Of a DNA stretch of 64,000 nucleotides, positions 37,036 to 45,976 are shown piece by piece. Both the position numbers and the translations under genes were made by a program. Every line of letters begins with the position of its first letter. Position 1 is the stretch's first letter. The notes under the pieces are model-generated. The model worked only from the letters and a program-made list of their open reading frames with translations, did not search any database and was not told the origin of the DNA. This DNA is from Niabella pedocola (lineage in GTDB: Bacteria > Bacteroidota > Bacteroidia > Chitinophagales > Chitinophagaceae): the NCBI RefSeq assembly GCF_021044425.1, contig NZ_JAJNEC010000005.1:2046001-2110000 (forward strand), read 5' to 3'.

Positions 37036-38343
37036 TCAGTGAAGCAAAGAGCTGTTAACACTATAAAGATATCTAATTTTCCTGCGTATTTTTATTCTGT
37101 TTTCTACAATGGCCATTTGCTGAGAAACCTTTGGCACTGGATCACAAAACGCATACCCTTCCCTTGTTTCCCGAACATGGACGCTACTATTACGTAATAC
37201 AGCAATAAAGTCTTTAATATTTGCCCTGTAACAGATCACCGTACTAATCTTCTTTTTGGGCAAACAATCCAGGCTCGTGAATTTAAACCCATACCAACGG
37301 GCCATGTCCGCTACAAAATAATCCAGCTGCACATCTTTATACACGCGCTCTGTTCTTCTCCAATTCGTTACGAGATCAATATCGGAAATATTGTAAGTAT
37401 TTACAGTATCCTTCCCTTCCGGTGACTTTGATTTACTATAATGAGACAGATCTGGACACTCTCTGACGATCCGTTCCCCGTGGCTATTTTCCACAGCCAC
37501 TTCTCCTGTTTCCACCGCCAGTAATGTTCCTCTTTTATCTATTTGTGTATTAAAGTGACTACCGGTTGCGATGAATGTAATAGAGGGGGTTTTTAGAACT
37601 AGAGGAACATCTGAACGCTGATTTCCTTCAATATAGATCTCTCCCTTTTCTAATTCTATAAATTGCCCCTTGGAGTTGAGCCGGTCTGGATAAATTTTTA
37701 TGGTAGTCATTGCATTCAGCCGGATACGGGTTCTATCCGGAAGTTCCACTACATATTGCTGCATGTTGTTTGTGCTTATTTGTTGAGCGCCTTCCCTTAA
37801 GCTATCTGCCGTTGCAGAATAAGGCATTGCCATGTATTGAACAACTCCCGGATGAACAAGCACTGCCATTTTCCCATAACGGCGCAACATGCCTTTGTAA
37901 TTGCTGTCTATAACAAAACACTGTGTACTGTTCACCTGTAGCAGGCAGTAAAAATCTTTAGTGGGAATATTTCCATTGCCAGAATTATCACATAATATGT
38001 TGTTAGAACTTTCCTGCCTTTGGTTAAAGACAACTAACATTATAACAACAATAAATATGCTGGCGGCCGCCCAGGATAGGATACGAACCCTCCTGCCCTT
38101 TAGTTTTTTTGCTTGTTTTTCTTTTGCTTTTCGCAATATGGCTGCAGTCAGGGCGGCACTATCCGTTTTTGACTCCCGCAGGTTTACCGGCATTTCTTGT
38201 TGTAGCTCTTCAATAAAATCGACTATTTCTTCATCATCAAACAAATGCCACATCAATCGCAATGTTGCTTCCTCATTATTACTGGCAATGCCGTCCATGT
38301 GCTTTTTGAGCAAGTGTTTAAATAAAATTGATGGTTCTGCCAT
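37036..38343 (-). CDS. FecR-family anti-sigma factor
   Basis: This is a 435-residue membrane protein. A cytoplasmic helical region (about 1-90) binds the sigma factor. A single membrane segment (about 93-112, LSWAAASIFIVVIMLVVF) comes next, then the periplasmic FecR domain (VELPDRTRIRLNAMTTIKIYPD, LEKGEIYIEGNQ, TGSHFNTQ). A C-terminal DUF4974-like secretin-type domain (DVQLDYFVADMARWYGFKF) completes it. It sits 25 bp downstream of the ECF sigma gene in the same operon. In Bacteroidota, such pairs sense a SusC transporter with an STN domain. The SusC nearby has no STN, so the partner receptor is unclear. Confidence 0.9.
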   Translation of the reverse strand: MAEPSILFKHLLKKHMDGIASNNEEATLRLMWHLFDDEEIVDFIEELQQEMPVNLRESKTDSAALTAAILRKAKEKQAKKLKGRRVRILSWAAASIFIVVIMLVVFNQRQESSNNILCDNSGNGNIPTKDFYCLLQVNSTQCFVIDSNYKGMLRRYGKMAVLVHPGVVQYMAMPYSATADSLREGAQQISTNNMQQYVVELPDRTRIRLNAMTTIKIYPDRLNSKGQFIELEKGEIYIEGNQRSDVPLVLKTPSITFIATGSHFNTQIDKRGTLLAVETGEVAVENSHGERIVRECPDLSHYSKSKSPEGKDTVNTYNISDIDLVTNWRRTERVYKDVQLDYFVADMARWYGFKFTSLDCLPKKKISTVICYRANIKDFIAVLRNSSVHVRETREGYAFCDPVPKVSQQMAIVENRIKIRRKIRYLYSVNSSLLH

Positions 38344-38368
38344 TGTTCGCTTTTTAAAAGTGACAGTA

Positions 38369-38902
38369 TTAAAATAAAAACAGGTGTAAATAATTGCTGA
38401 CTATTTTCCGAATCGACTTCCGGGCAATTACCAGCTCATTTCTGATGGTATTGGGAGAACGCCCCAGCACCTCAGCGATTTTTTTTATGGACCAACGTTC
38501 TTCCGTACTCAGAATGTACACCCTCTTTTCTTTAGGGGGTAATTCTTCAATTGCAGCGGCAATGATATTCGTTAGTTCATCTAAGCTGATCTCATCATCC
38601 AATGCCCCTTTATTTTCTGTATCTTCCAGGTACTCTAATGGAACCGGTATATAATGAATCTCTTTCCTCAACCGGTCTACTGTTTTATTATAGGCCACCT
38701 TTAAAAGCCATGCTTTGGGATGCGCCATGAGCGATACTTTTTCCCGTTGCTCCCATAGTTCCAGGAATACATCCATTTGTATTTCTTCGGCCCAATACCG
38801 GTTATGCACTACACGAAAAATACGCGCCAACAGCTCATCGCCATAATTGTCAATAATCTGGTGCAGGGCGCTCTCATCTCCTAAGGCAAGACGTTTAAAC
38901 AT
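38369..38902 (-). CDS. ECF-type RNA polymerase sigma factor
   Basis: This is a 177-residue sigma-70 family protein with only regions 2 and 4. Region 2 has ARIFRVVHNRYWAEEIQMDVFLELWEQRE and WLLKVAYNKTVDRLRKE. Region 4 has IEELPPKEKRVYILSTEE and SIKKIAEVLGRSPNTIRNELVIARKSIRK. It is followed by its probable FecR anti-sigma partner. Target promoters cannot be named; the SusCD pair at 40-44.6 kb, on the same strand, is the nearest candidate. Confidence 0.92.
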   Translation of the reverse strand: MFKRLALGDESALHQIIDNYGDELLARIFRVVHNRYWAEEIQMDVFLELWEQREKVSLMAHPKAWLLKVAYNKTVDRLRKEIHYIPVPLEYLEDTENKGALDDEISLDELTNIIAAAIEELPPKEKRVYILSTEERWSIKKIAEVLGRSPNTIRNELVIARKSIRKIVSNYLHLFLF

Positions 38903-39265
38903 TTTGAAAAGGTTTAGCCACCAGGTACGCTGGTAATGATCAAAATATTTCAGTTATGGAAAGTAAACAGAGGTTTCGCCTGCAATCTTCTTAAAAAAAA
39001 GTTTTTCTTCAATTAGTCCATTTACTCCCTTTTATACGATTATATATGTAGAGGGTTATTCAAAAAGGAGGTAAATCACAGCACTACTAAGATAACAAAG
39101 ATTTAAGCAAAAAAGTCATTTTAGTTAAAAAAAATCGGGGGAAAAATAATCTCTCCCGGACAGGAAATCCTTAGCCAGAGCGGGATTCAGAAGTAATGAT
39201 CTGGTGACAATATAACCTGAAGAGAATTGTGTGTTCACAAATTTGCAGTAAACAGTGATAGTTAT
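38903..39265. other. Non-coding stretch upstream of the sigma gene
   Basis: These 363 bp between the divergent sigma and DoxX-like genes are AT-rich with several A runs. I see no gene or clear hairpin, and no full TTTG-N19-TAnnTTTG promoter. Confidence 0.5.
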
Positions 39266-39715
39266 ATGAACATAAAAAAACACATAGAAGAGGTTATTTA
39301 TTTAGTGGCAATGTTTTGTTTTTTTTATGAAGGATTATACCTGCTGGTTCGGGTGGAACATTTTGATCTTTGGCTAAAATATTTGCCATTCATGCATGGC
39401 GCTCATCGGCAGGTGAGTTATTTGCTCCCATTAACTGAAATGGCAGTAGCAATATTGATTATTTGGCCAAAAACACGTAATGCGGGATTAATATTGGGTC
39501 TTGTTGGATGTGTATGTTTTGTTGTGTATCTGTTATTAATCCTGCTTTTTACAGACACATTTGTTTTGCCTTTTCATCGGTACTGGAAATTTATGAAATG
39601 GTTTCACAAAATGCTCATCATTGTAAATATGAGCTGGATTTTATTCGGATTGCTTATTGTAAATAAGAACAGAGGTATTTTCAACGAAAAGTATAGAAAG
39701 ATTGGTCACGTGTAG
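39266..39715 (+). CDS. Small four-helix membrane protein, MauE/DoxX-like
   Basis: This is a 149-residue integral membrane protein with four hydrophobic segments (about 7-30, 48-66, 70-95, 118-138). The layout of helix 1 with EGLYLLVRV and helix 2 with LLPLTEMAVAILIIWP resembles the MauE/DoxX redox-associated family. The start at Met 14 of the open frame is chosen because it directly precedes the first helix. The small secreted protein downstream may be its partner. The charged C-terminus (NRGIFNEKYRKIGHV) should be cytoplasmic. Function unknown. Confidence 0.62.
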   Translation: MNIKKHIEEVIYLVAMFCFFYEGLYLLVRVEHFDLWLKYLPFMHGAHRQVSYLLPLTEMAVAILIIWPKTRNAGLILGLVGCVCFVVYLLLILLFTDTFVLPFHRYWKFMKWFHKMLIIVNMSWILFGLLIVNKNRGIFNEKYRKIGHV

Positions 39716-39826
39716 TATTTGCCCGGGTTTTATATAAAAATGCCTGCGCTTCCATTGCAGGACAGGACTAGCCCAAAACCTGTAGAAAAGAGTAGGCGAT
39801 ATTATTAACTAATAAAATGAACGCCT

Positions 39827-40099
39827 ATGATACGGATTAAATCACTATTCGTAGCATGTGGATTGCTTGCAGTAACCGCAGTTGTTTTTGCTGGTAAACC
39901 CAGGTTTGTTTCAGGATTGTATGCTTATGACGGAAGCCAAACCGTTGAAATAGCTGGATCCTATAACACATCTAACCTGGTAACAACAGGAGGTACGGGA
40001 GTACAGCAGGCAAAGATCACAGACAGGAATGGAAATTCATTTGACCTTTACGCAGATGATATGCATTCCACTCCTCTTTATTCATCACCATCCTGGTAA
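39827..40099 (+). CDS. Small exported protein of unknown function
   Basis: This is a 90-residue protein with a clear signal peptide (IRIKSLFVACGLLAVTAVVFA, cleaved near residue 23). The mature part is short, polar and Gly/Ser/Tyr-rich with no Cys. Bacteroidota often pair a MauE/DoxX-like membrane protein with a short exported peptide of this kind (DUF6520-like in layout). I recognise the arrangement but cannot confirm the family. It ends just before a shared terminator. Confidence 0.55.
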   Translation: MIRIKSLFVACGLLAVTAVVFAGKPRFVSGLYAYDGSQTVEIAGSYNTSNLVTTGGTGVQQAKITDRNGNSFDLYADDMHSTPLYSSPSW

Positions 40100-40120
40100 T
40101 TGAAATAACACAGGAGAAAA

Positions 40121-40157
40121 GAAAAGGGAAACAATCAATTTTTGTTTCCCTTTCTTT
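40121..40157. terminator. Bidirectional terminator between the small exported gene and susD2
   Basis: A 12-bp stem AAAGGGAAACAA with its complement and an 8-nt loop is flanked by A and T runs. It separates the convergent 90-residue gene and the second susD gene. Confidence 0.8.
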
Positions 40158-40161
40158 ATAT

Positions 40162-41574
40162 TTAATAACCTGCGTTTTGATCCAGGTTTGGCCCAGTTTG
40201 TAGCTCTGAGGAAGGTAGCGGGTACACTTGATCCGTTTCTTGCCAGGTGCTTGCTTTTATCGGACCCAGAATCTGGCTGGCGATCCCCCACCGTTTTAAA
40301 TCAAACCACCTATGCCCCCACTCTGCAAAGAACTCAATCTGTTTTTCACGGTAAATGGCAGCAAGCATTTCCTCCTTTGTCTCTATCCGCTTATTATCAA
40401 GCCCCGCTCTTGCCCGAATCCGGTTAAGGTCTTCGAGCGCGCCATTCAAATTATTCTTTTCGGCTCTTGCTTCTGCACGAATCAACCATTGTTCGGCAAG
40501 TCGCAATGCAGTATTACACTCTGTAAATGGAGTGGATGCGGATTGAGCGGCTTTTCCCAGTTTGTATTTATATGGATAGATGTAGGATTGAGATTGATAC
40601 GATGTTTGTCCTGTCCAGTCTCTTAGTCTTAAATCTCCCGTTTCAAACTGCGCCAGCAGTTCTGGTGTAATAACAAAATTGGGCGCTGAAGTTGCCTGCG
40701 ATGGAAAAGGAATAAAATTGATTGCCTCCTGATTTGCAAAAAATGGAGATTGCTTCTTATTGGGCTGAATTTGCCATATAGCTTCTTTGCTTGTGGTTAA
40801 AAAAACATCGTTGAGGTTTGCCATCAATGAAAAGAGGCTTGTATTGTTTATTAAGTCCGTGGCCTCTGCTTCCGCATTTGCCCAGTCTTTCTGGTATAAA
40901 TATACTCTTGCCAGGAGGGCTTTTGCAGCCCATTTTGTGGGTTCAATACGTAACCCTCCTGCGTTATTATAATTCTCTGGTAAATAGTTTTGTGCTTCAA
41001 CAAGGTCTTTAACAATTTGCGTATAAATATTCTCTGTAGACGTTCGGCTGAGCAAGCTGCTTTCCCTGTAGTTAATGGTTGTAACCAGTGGGATAGCTCC
41101 AAAATAACTTGTAAGATAAAAGTTGGTAAAAGCCCTTGCAAATAAGGCATTGGCTTTAAGTCTGTTCTTTGTTGAATCACTAATGAGGGAACGCTCAAGA
41201 CCAGCGATCACCGCATTGGCTTCATAAATCACGCTAAACGCAGGGCTCCAGAAGGAGGATAAAACCAAGCCATTAGACGCGTTAAGGCTATTCGTCTGAA
41301 ATTGAACATAAGAATCCTGTGACGATGTAAAAAGCATGAGTTCATCTGCGCTTAACCCGCAAAAAATGGTAGAACCGGCATTTGCATAGTTAACCCCCGT
41401 GGATCCCATTTTATAGAACATCCCGGCTACGGCCGCCGTTGCATCATCGGTGTTTTTAAAAACCTGGTCGGTTATTACAAAACCTGTGGATGGCTTAATC
41501 TCTATTAGTTTTTTGCAACTGGTTATGGAGATAATGGAGCAAAGAATTGCAATATATATGTAAAGTTTTTTCAT
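40162..41574 (-). CDS. RagB/SusD-family nutrient-binding lipoprotein (second system)
   Basis: This is a 470-residue SusD homologue. It has a lipoprotein signal with Cys 20 (ISITSC), KKLIEIKPSTGFVIT, a TPR-like helical core, then LNRIRARAGLDNKRI, the conserved EKQIEFFAEWGHRWFDLKRWG, and the ending YPLPSSELQTGPNLDQNAGY. It covers the SusC channel and binds the imported molecule. It is 10 bp downstream of susC2 and last in the operon, before a terminator. No enzyme gene accompanies the pair, so the ligand may be small or prepared by enzymes encoded elsewhere. Confidence 0.93.
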   Translation of the reverse strand: MKKLYIYIAILCSIISITSCKKLIEIKPSTGFVITDQVFKNTDDATAAVAGMFYKMGSTGVNYANAGSTIFCGLSADELMLFTSSQDSYVQFQTNSLNASNGLVLSSFWSPAFSVIYEANAVIAGLERSLISDSTKNRLKANALFARAFTNFYLTSYFGAIPLVTTINYRESSLLSRTSTENIYTQIVKDLVEAQNYLPENYNNAGGLRIEPTKWAAKALLARVYLYQKDWANAEAEATDLINNTSLFSLMANLNDVFLTTSKEAIWQIQPNKKQSPFFANQEAINFIPFPSQATSAPNFVITPELLAQFETGDLRLRDWTGQTSYQSQSYIYPYKYKLGKAAQSASTPFTECNTALRLAEQWLIRAEARAEKNNLNGALEDLNRIRARAGLDNKRIETKEEMLAAIYREKQIEFFAEWGHRWFDLKRWGIASQILGPIKASTWQETDQVYPLPSSELQTGPNLDQNAGY

Positions 41575-41584
41575 GTTGGATCAT

Positions 41585-44500
41585 TTAAAATTTTGCGGAA
41601 ATACCCAAGTTTACGACACGCAGCATAGGCATATTGCCAAAGCCTGGAATTTCGGGATCAATGCCTTTGTATCGGGTTAACAGAAATAAGTTTTGCCCCT
41701 GTATAAAAACAGCGCAATTTTTAATCCCTTTGCCGTTAAACAATTTTTCAGGCAAAGTATAGCTAAGGAATAGGTTTTGAAGGCGTATAAAAGAAGCATC
41801 TGAATATACTGCATCTGATGAACCAAAGTTGCTGTAAGAGATATCGCTTCCTGGATTGGTGGTAAACCGGGCCACTGTAGTTATATCCCCCGGGGTTTGC
41901 CAGCGCTTCAACACGTCTGTAAGTTGATTGGAGATGCCGCCCGCTGCTTTTAATGAGAACAGATCATTTAACTGCCGCTGCTTTCTGAAGTAAAAGGTTA
42001 AGTTTATATTCCAGTTTCTAAAGTTCAGGTTGTTAATAAAGCATCCGTCAAACTTCGGGCTTAAATCAATAATGTATCGATCATCGACAGTTTTACCTCT
42101 GTAGTCGATGGTAATTTTGCCATCGCCGGTTTTATCTTCAAAAGTGTATAGACCGGTTTGTGGATCCACCCCAGTATTGTGCAACACTTTAACGATGTTT
42201 AAAGATTGACCAACTACATACAGCGATGCGTAGGGTGATTGACTGAGGTTGGGATATGCAATTAATTTATTCCTGTTGATGCCTATTTGAAAGGAAGAAG
42301 TCCATTGCATTAGTTTCTTATTGATAATATTTCCCTTTAGCATAAACTCCCAGCCTGTATTACGCACATTAGCCGGACTATTGGAGGTAACGCTTGTAAA
42401 ACCGGTAAAAGCAGGTGTTGGAAAAGGCACGATCTGATTATCACACCGGTTAGAATACCAGGAAGCGGAAAACGAAATCACATCTTTAAAAAAGCCCAGG
42501 TCCAGTGCTATCTCTGTCTTTTTATTTACCTGCCAGTGTAGAGTAGAATCCGTATGATTGTTGGGCAATAGCGGCTGTATATTGTTATAAAGAGCGTTAG
42601 CATAGGTCCACCGGCTTAAATACTGGTTATCGTAAGATGGATCGCTGCCAGTAAGCCCATAGCTGCCCCGCAGTTTTCCATAACTTATAAATGGCAGACC
42701 GGTATGCATCCATTTTTCTTCGCTAAAGATCCAGGCGCCTCCGGCAGAACCGAAGTTTCCAAACCTATGCCCTGGCCCAAACCTGCTGGAACCATCTCTT
42801 CTAAAATTAAAATTGAAAATGTACCGGTTTTTTAAAATATAGTTCAGTCTGCCAAAGGCAGCAACATATTTATATTGCACTTCTGTGTTGGACGCGTAAA
42901 TTGATGGAGCAGTACCAATATTATCCATTGTGCCATCCTTTACATAACCATAGCCGGACAAAACATTGGATTTGGTATTGTTGGTTTGCAACGAGCCTCC
43001 AACCAGTGCGGTTAATTTTCCACTGCCTATAAACCTGCTGTATTCAACCTGTGGCTCTATAATATAGTTTTCAAAAAAGCTATTGCCCAGGTTAGCGTTG
43101 CCGGTAGGGTTAGCATCCGGGTTTTGGGAGGCGATCGGTACCTGGGTAAATTGGTCTGTCCTTCCATTACTGTAACCAAGGTTTGCTTTTAAGATAAGGC
43201 CTTGCATCAGCTGGTAACTAAGCAATAGTCCATTATTTAAAATATAAGTGTTGCTGTTATAAGGCCGTAGGATGGTGCCAAAGTTGTACAGGTTAGCAAG
43301 TGGTCGCCAGCCGATAAAATTCAGCTTTCCTTCTTTATTATATACATCTGGCGCATTGGGCGGGCTGGTTAAAACAGAAGGAAGAAACCGCATATCGCTT
43401 AGCGTTTTTGAAAACAAGGACGTAAGCGAAAGCTTAAACCGGTTATTGACCGAACTATGATTAATGTTTGCAGAAAGACCGGCTCTTTTATAAGAGCCGG
43501 TGGATGCAGTAATGTCTGCCTGGTAATGGTAATTGGCCCCTACGCGAAATGAGGTAAACGCATTGCCCCCGGAAACACTTAACTCTGCATCCATTGTTTT
43601 GCCGTTGCCACCCCACAGGTATTTTTGCCAATCTGTGTATCGAGTAGTATCCCACTCGGTAAGATCGGGTGCAGTATTAATATTTACCGCAAGACCATCG
43701 TTGGAAAGGGCTTCCCGCCGCATTGCCAGGTATTGTTCGGTATTCAGCATTTTATTAAACCGCGGTACCTGGCTGTAACCTGTGGTCAGCTTCAGGTCTG
43801 CATCTGTTTTGCCGTTCTTCCCTTTTTTAGTAGTGATGAGGATAACGCCATTTGCACCCCGGCTGCCATAAAGCGCAGTAGCATCAGCATCCTTGAGGAT
43901 TTCGACCGATTCTATATCCTGTGGGTTAATGTTGAAAAACGGGCTTTGTCCATTGGCCGGACTTTGAATGCCACTTTGTATGGTGCCCTTGGAGCCGTAC
44001 TGGTAGCTATCCTGCTGCATCAGGTCCAAAATAGTGAGGGGTACGCCATCTATAACATACAGGGGGTCACTGGTAAACTTATCGTTAATAGAATTGCGCC
44101 CGCGTATTTCTATTTTAACCGGGCCATTGGCATAGCCGCTGGTATTGGTAACTACAACGCCGGGCACCATGCCCTGCAAGGCTTGCAGCGGGTTCATTAC
44201 CGGTTGTTTGGCAATATCTTCACTGCGCACTACACCAATATTGCCCGTTGCCAGGCGCTGGCTGGTAGTACCATAAGCCTGTACTACCACTTTATCCAGC
44301 TCGTTGGTAGCGTCTTTAAGGACTATATTAAGCGGATTATCTTTATTAGCCGTAACTGTTTGGGCTGCATAACCGATGTAACTAATGCGCAGTTTGTCTC
44401 TTTCCCGCACTTCGTTTATCGTAAAAGCTCCGGAAGCGTTTGTTACAGTTCCTTTGCCAGTGCGCGTATTTGTTACAGAGGCTCCTGAAAGTGGCTCCCC

Positions 44501-44614
44501 GGCTGTATTACGAATGGTACCGGAAACAGTTAAAGCGGTATTGGTTTGGCTGAAAACAGTGTTTAGGTACAGGCATAGGATAGCCGCTACAACAAGCGTT
44601 GTTATTTTTTTCAT
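41585..44614 (-). CDS. SusC/RagA-family TonB-dependent transporter (second system)
   Basis: This is a 1009-residue TonB-dependent beta-barrel. It has a signal peptide (ending FSQ), a carboxypeptidase-regulatory-like domain (about 25-105), a plug with VVQAYGTTSQRLATGNIG and ANGVILITTKKGK, and a C-terminal barrel. Like the first SusC it has no STN domain. This is notable because an ECF sigma/FecR pair, which usually talks to an STN-bearing SusC, lies 2.7 kb downstream on the same strand. Upstream are 600 bp of non-coding DNA with several hairpins. Confidence 0.94.
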   Translation of the reverse strand: MKKITTLVVAAILCLYLNTVFSQTNTALTVSGTIRNTAGEPLSGASVTNTRTGKGTVTNASGAFTINEVRERDKLRISYIGYAAQTVTANKDNPLNIVLKDATNELDKVVVQAYGTTSQRLATGNIGVVRSEDIAKQPVMNPLQALQGMVPGVVVTNTSGYANGPVKIEIRGRNSINDKFTSDPLYVIDGVPLTILDLMQQDSYQYGSKGTIQSGIQSPANGQSPFFNINPQDIESVEILKDADATALYGSRGANGVILITTKKGKNGKTDADLKLTTGYSQVPRFNKMLNTEQYLAMRREALSNDGLAVNINTAPDLTEWDTTRYTDWQKYLWGGNGKTMDAELSVSGGNAFTSFRVGANYHYQADITASTGSYKRAGLSANINHSSVNNRFKLSLTSLFSKTLSDMRFLPSVLTSPPNAPDVYNKEGKLNFIGWRPLANLYNFGTILRPYNSNTYILNNGLLLSYQLMQGLILKANLGYSNGRTDQFTQVPIASQNPDANPTGNANLGNSFFENYIIEPQVEYSRFIGSGKLTALVGGSLQTNNTKSNVLSGYGYVKDGTMDNIGTAPSIYASNTEVQYKYVAAFGRLNYILKNRYIFNFNFRRDGSSRFGPGHRFGNFGSAGGAWIFSEEKWMHTGLPFISYGKLRGSYGLTGSDPSYDNQYLSRWTYANALYNNIQPLLPNNHTDSTLHWQVNKKTEIALDLGFFKDVISFSASWYSNRCDNQIVPFPTPAFTGFTSVTSNSPANVRNTGWEFMLKGNIINKKLMQWTSSFQIGINRNKLIAYPNLSQSPYASLYVVGQSLNIVKVLHNTGVDPQTGLYTFEDKTGDGKITIDYRGKTVDDRYIIDLSPKFDGCFINNLNFRNWNINLTFYFRKQRQLNDLFSLKAAGGISNQLTDVLKRWQTPGDITTVARFTTNPGSDISYSNFGSSDAVYSDASFIRLQNLFLSYTLPEKLFNGKGIKNCAVFIQGQNLFLLTRYKGIDPEIPGFGNMPMLRVVNLGISAKF

Positions 44615-44628
44615 ACTGCGTCGTGTTA

Positions 44629-44889
44629 AGAGTTAATAAATAACTCTCATGGGGCATTAACCCGGATGCAGTATGGAGCGATGCTATAATGACACGGTAG
44701 AATATTTTTAAGCGCCCCGGCAGCCGGGACGGCAGCAACCATGAGAACATTGCTGCCGTTTTAAACCACGGCTGCCGTTGCTAAACAGGTATTTTAGGCT
44801 TACAGGCAAAAAGAACCCTGAATGCTACGGCATTGGCAAGAATAAAATAATATGATGTTGCGGCGCTCATCCGTTTTGGACTGGATGAG
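44629..44889. other. Hairpin-rich leader region upstream of susC2
   Basis: Three inverted repeats occur in this gene-free stretch. AGAGTTA-N5-TAACTCT (44629-44647) is close to the susC2 start. ACGGCAGCAA with its complement (44729-44759) is followed by TTTT on the plus strand. CTCATCC/GGATGAG is at 44866-44889. Part of this should lie in the susC2 leader RNA and could act as attenuator or protective structure. No perfect promoter is visible. Confidence 0.45.
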
Positions 44890-44948
44890 TCTCATTGAAT
44901 AGGAAGACCACATAATTATAATAAACGAATATGGGCCTTACCAGCCAC

Positions 44949-45080
44949 CGCTCTTAGTGACAGCCAAGATGATGGTCTTACGGTAAAACCCATATCCGTT
45001 CGGAAGCATAAAAATAATGCTTCTTAAAGACATGGGCATTTTATTACCGTCTCGCCATCTTGGCTGTCAATCTTCGAGCG
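44949..45080. ncRNA. Long nested hairpin, candidate structured RNA or small mobile-element remnant
   Basis: A 132-nt stretch folds on itself in order: CGCTC/GAGCG, GACAGCCAAGATG/CATCTTGGCTGTC (13 bp perfect; 44959-44971 with 45056-45068), GGTAAAA with TTTTA..ACC, CCCAT/ATGGG, and GAAGCAT/ATGCTTC at the tip. Such a nested arrangement over the full length is not expected by chance. It lies between susC2 and the defence island and contains no gene. Which strand is transcribed is unknown; a MITE-like element would look similar. Confidence 0.5.
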
Positions 45081-45229
45081 TCGAGACTCTTTTGTTAATG
45101 CCTATTACCTTTTGATGTTTCTATATACTACTTATTTGAGTATTACTTTCTTCAAATATACAACAAAAAACAAAACACCCAAACTATATCTCCATTTTTT
45201 TATTACCAAATCGTGCCAGTTTGTGATAA

Positions 45230-45769
45230 ATGAACTTAGAAGCACAATTACAAACGAGCATAAAAATAATAGGCAATTTCGTTTTCGTTGTAAGAACAAC
45301 GATGGGAATTGGGAAGAAGAAATTCGGACAAATTTGTGATGGATTAAGTGAAACGTACATTAGAAATCTTGAAGAAGGAAGAGCAAACATCACAATTAAA
45401 AGCTTGGTGAAATTGAAGTCGGGAATGAACTCAACAATTCCTGCGATAATAACTGGAAATAGTAGAACGTTCTCAAACAAAACTCTAAAAATTGCTCGTA
45501 GCGAAGATTTTAATACTGCAAAACAAAATTTCAGTACTCGCCTGTTTGCTCTTATGAAAAATAGGAAATTAAATTCTATTTCATTTAGCGACTATCTCGG
45601 CATGGACGAGAGCGCAACCAATAAATATTTAAACGGTAGCGAAAATCCAACTTATTTAATGCTTCTCCGGTTCGCATACGTTTTACGGGTCGAAGTAGTG
45701 GATTTTTTTGATTATGGTGGTGTTCTACCAGATAGTTCAAATTATAAGCCACGGTATCTCAACCCATAG
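45230..45769 (+). CDS. XRE-type regulator with two helix-turn-helix domains
   Basis: This is a 179-residue protein with two Cro/CI-like HTH regions. One spans about 20-70 (MGIGKKKFGQICDGLSETYIRNLEEGRANITIKSLVKL) and a second about 100-160 (FSTRLFALMKNRKLNSISFSDYLGMDESATNKYLNGSENPTYLMLLRFAYVL). No other domain is seen. It lies at the left edge of the AT-rich island, convergent with the IetAS-like operon, and could control that operon or belong to the incoming element. Function beyond DNA binding is not known. Confidence 0.65.
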   Translation: MNLEAQLQTSIKIIGNFVFVVRTTMGIGKKKFGQICDGLSETYIRNLEEGRANITIKSLVKLKSGMNSTIPAIITGNSRTFSNKTLKIARSEDFNTAKQNFSTRLFALMKNRKLNSISFSDYLGMDESATNKYLNGSENPTYLMLLRFAYVLRVEVVDFFDYGGVLPDSSNYKPRYLNP

Positions 45770-45976
45770 AAAAAATACTTAAATAATGATGAATTCGTGG
45801 AAGTTATTTGATAAGAAAAAGAGCCGTTATACCTGATATGGAAGCTTTTCTATCATCGAAATATTTAGCAGAAGAAAAACAAATTAATCAACTATCTTTA
45901 ATCACAGCCTAATTAACATTTTTTCTTTCACAGTCAGATCAAGTAGTAGCTATTACATGTAATAGTCAAAAGAAAA

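Noticed and set aside
43625..44488. 287-codon plus-strand open frame
   Set aside because: Antisense shadow of the SusC2 gene, which has full family motifs in its own frame.
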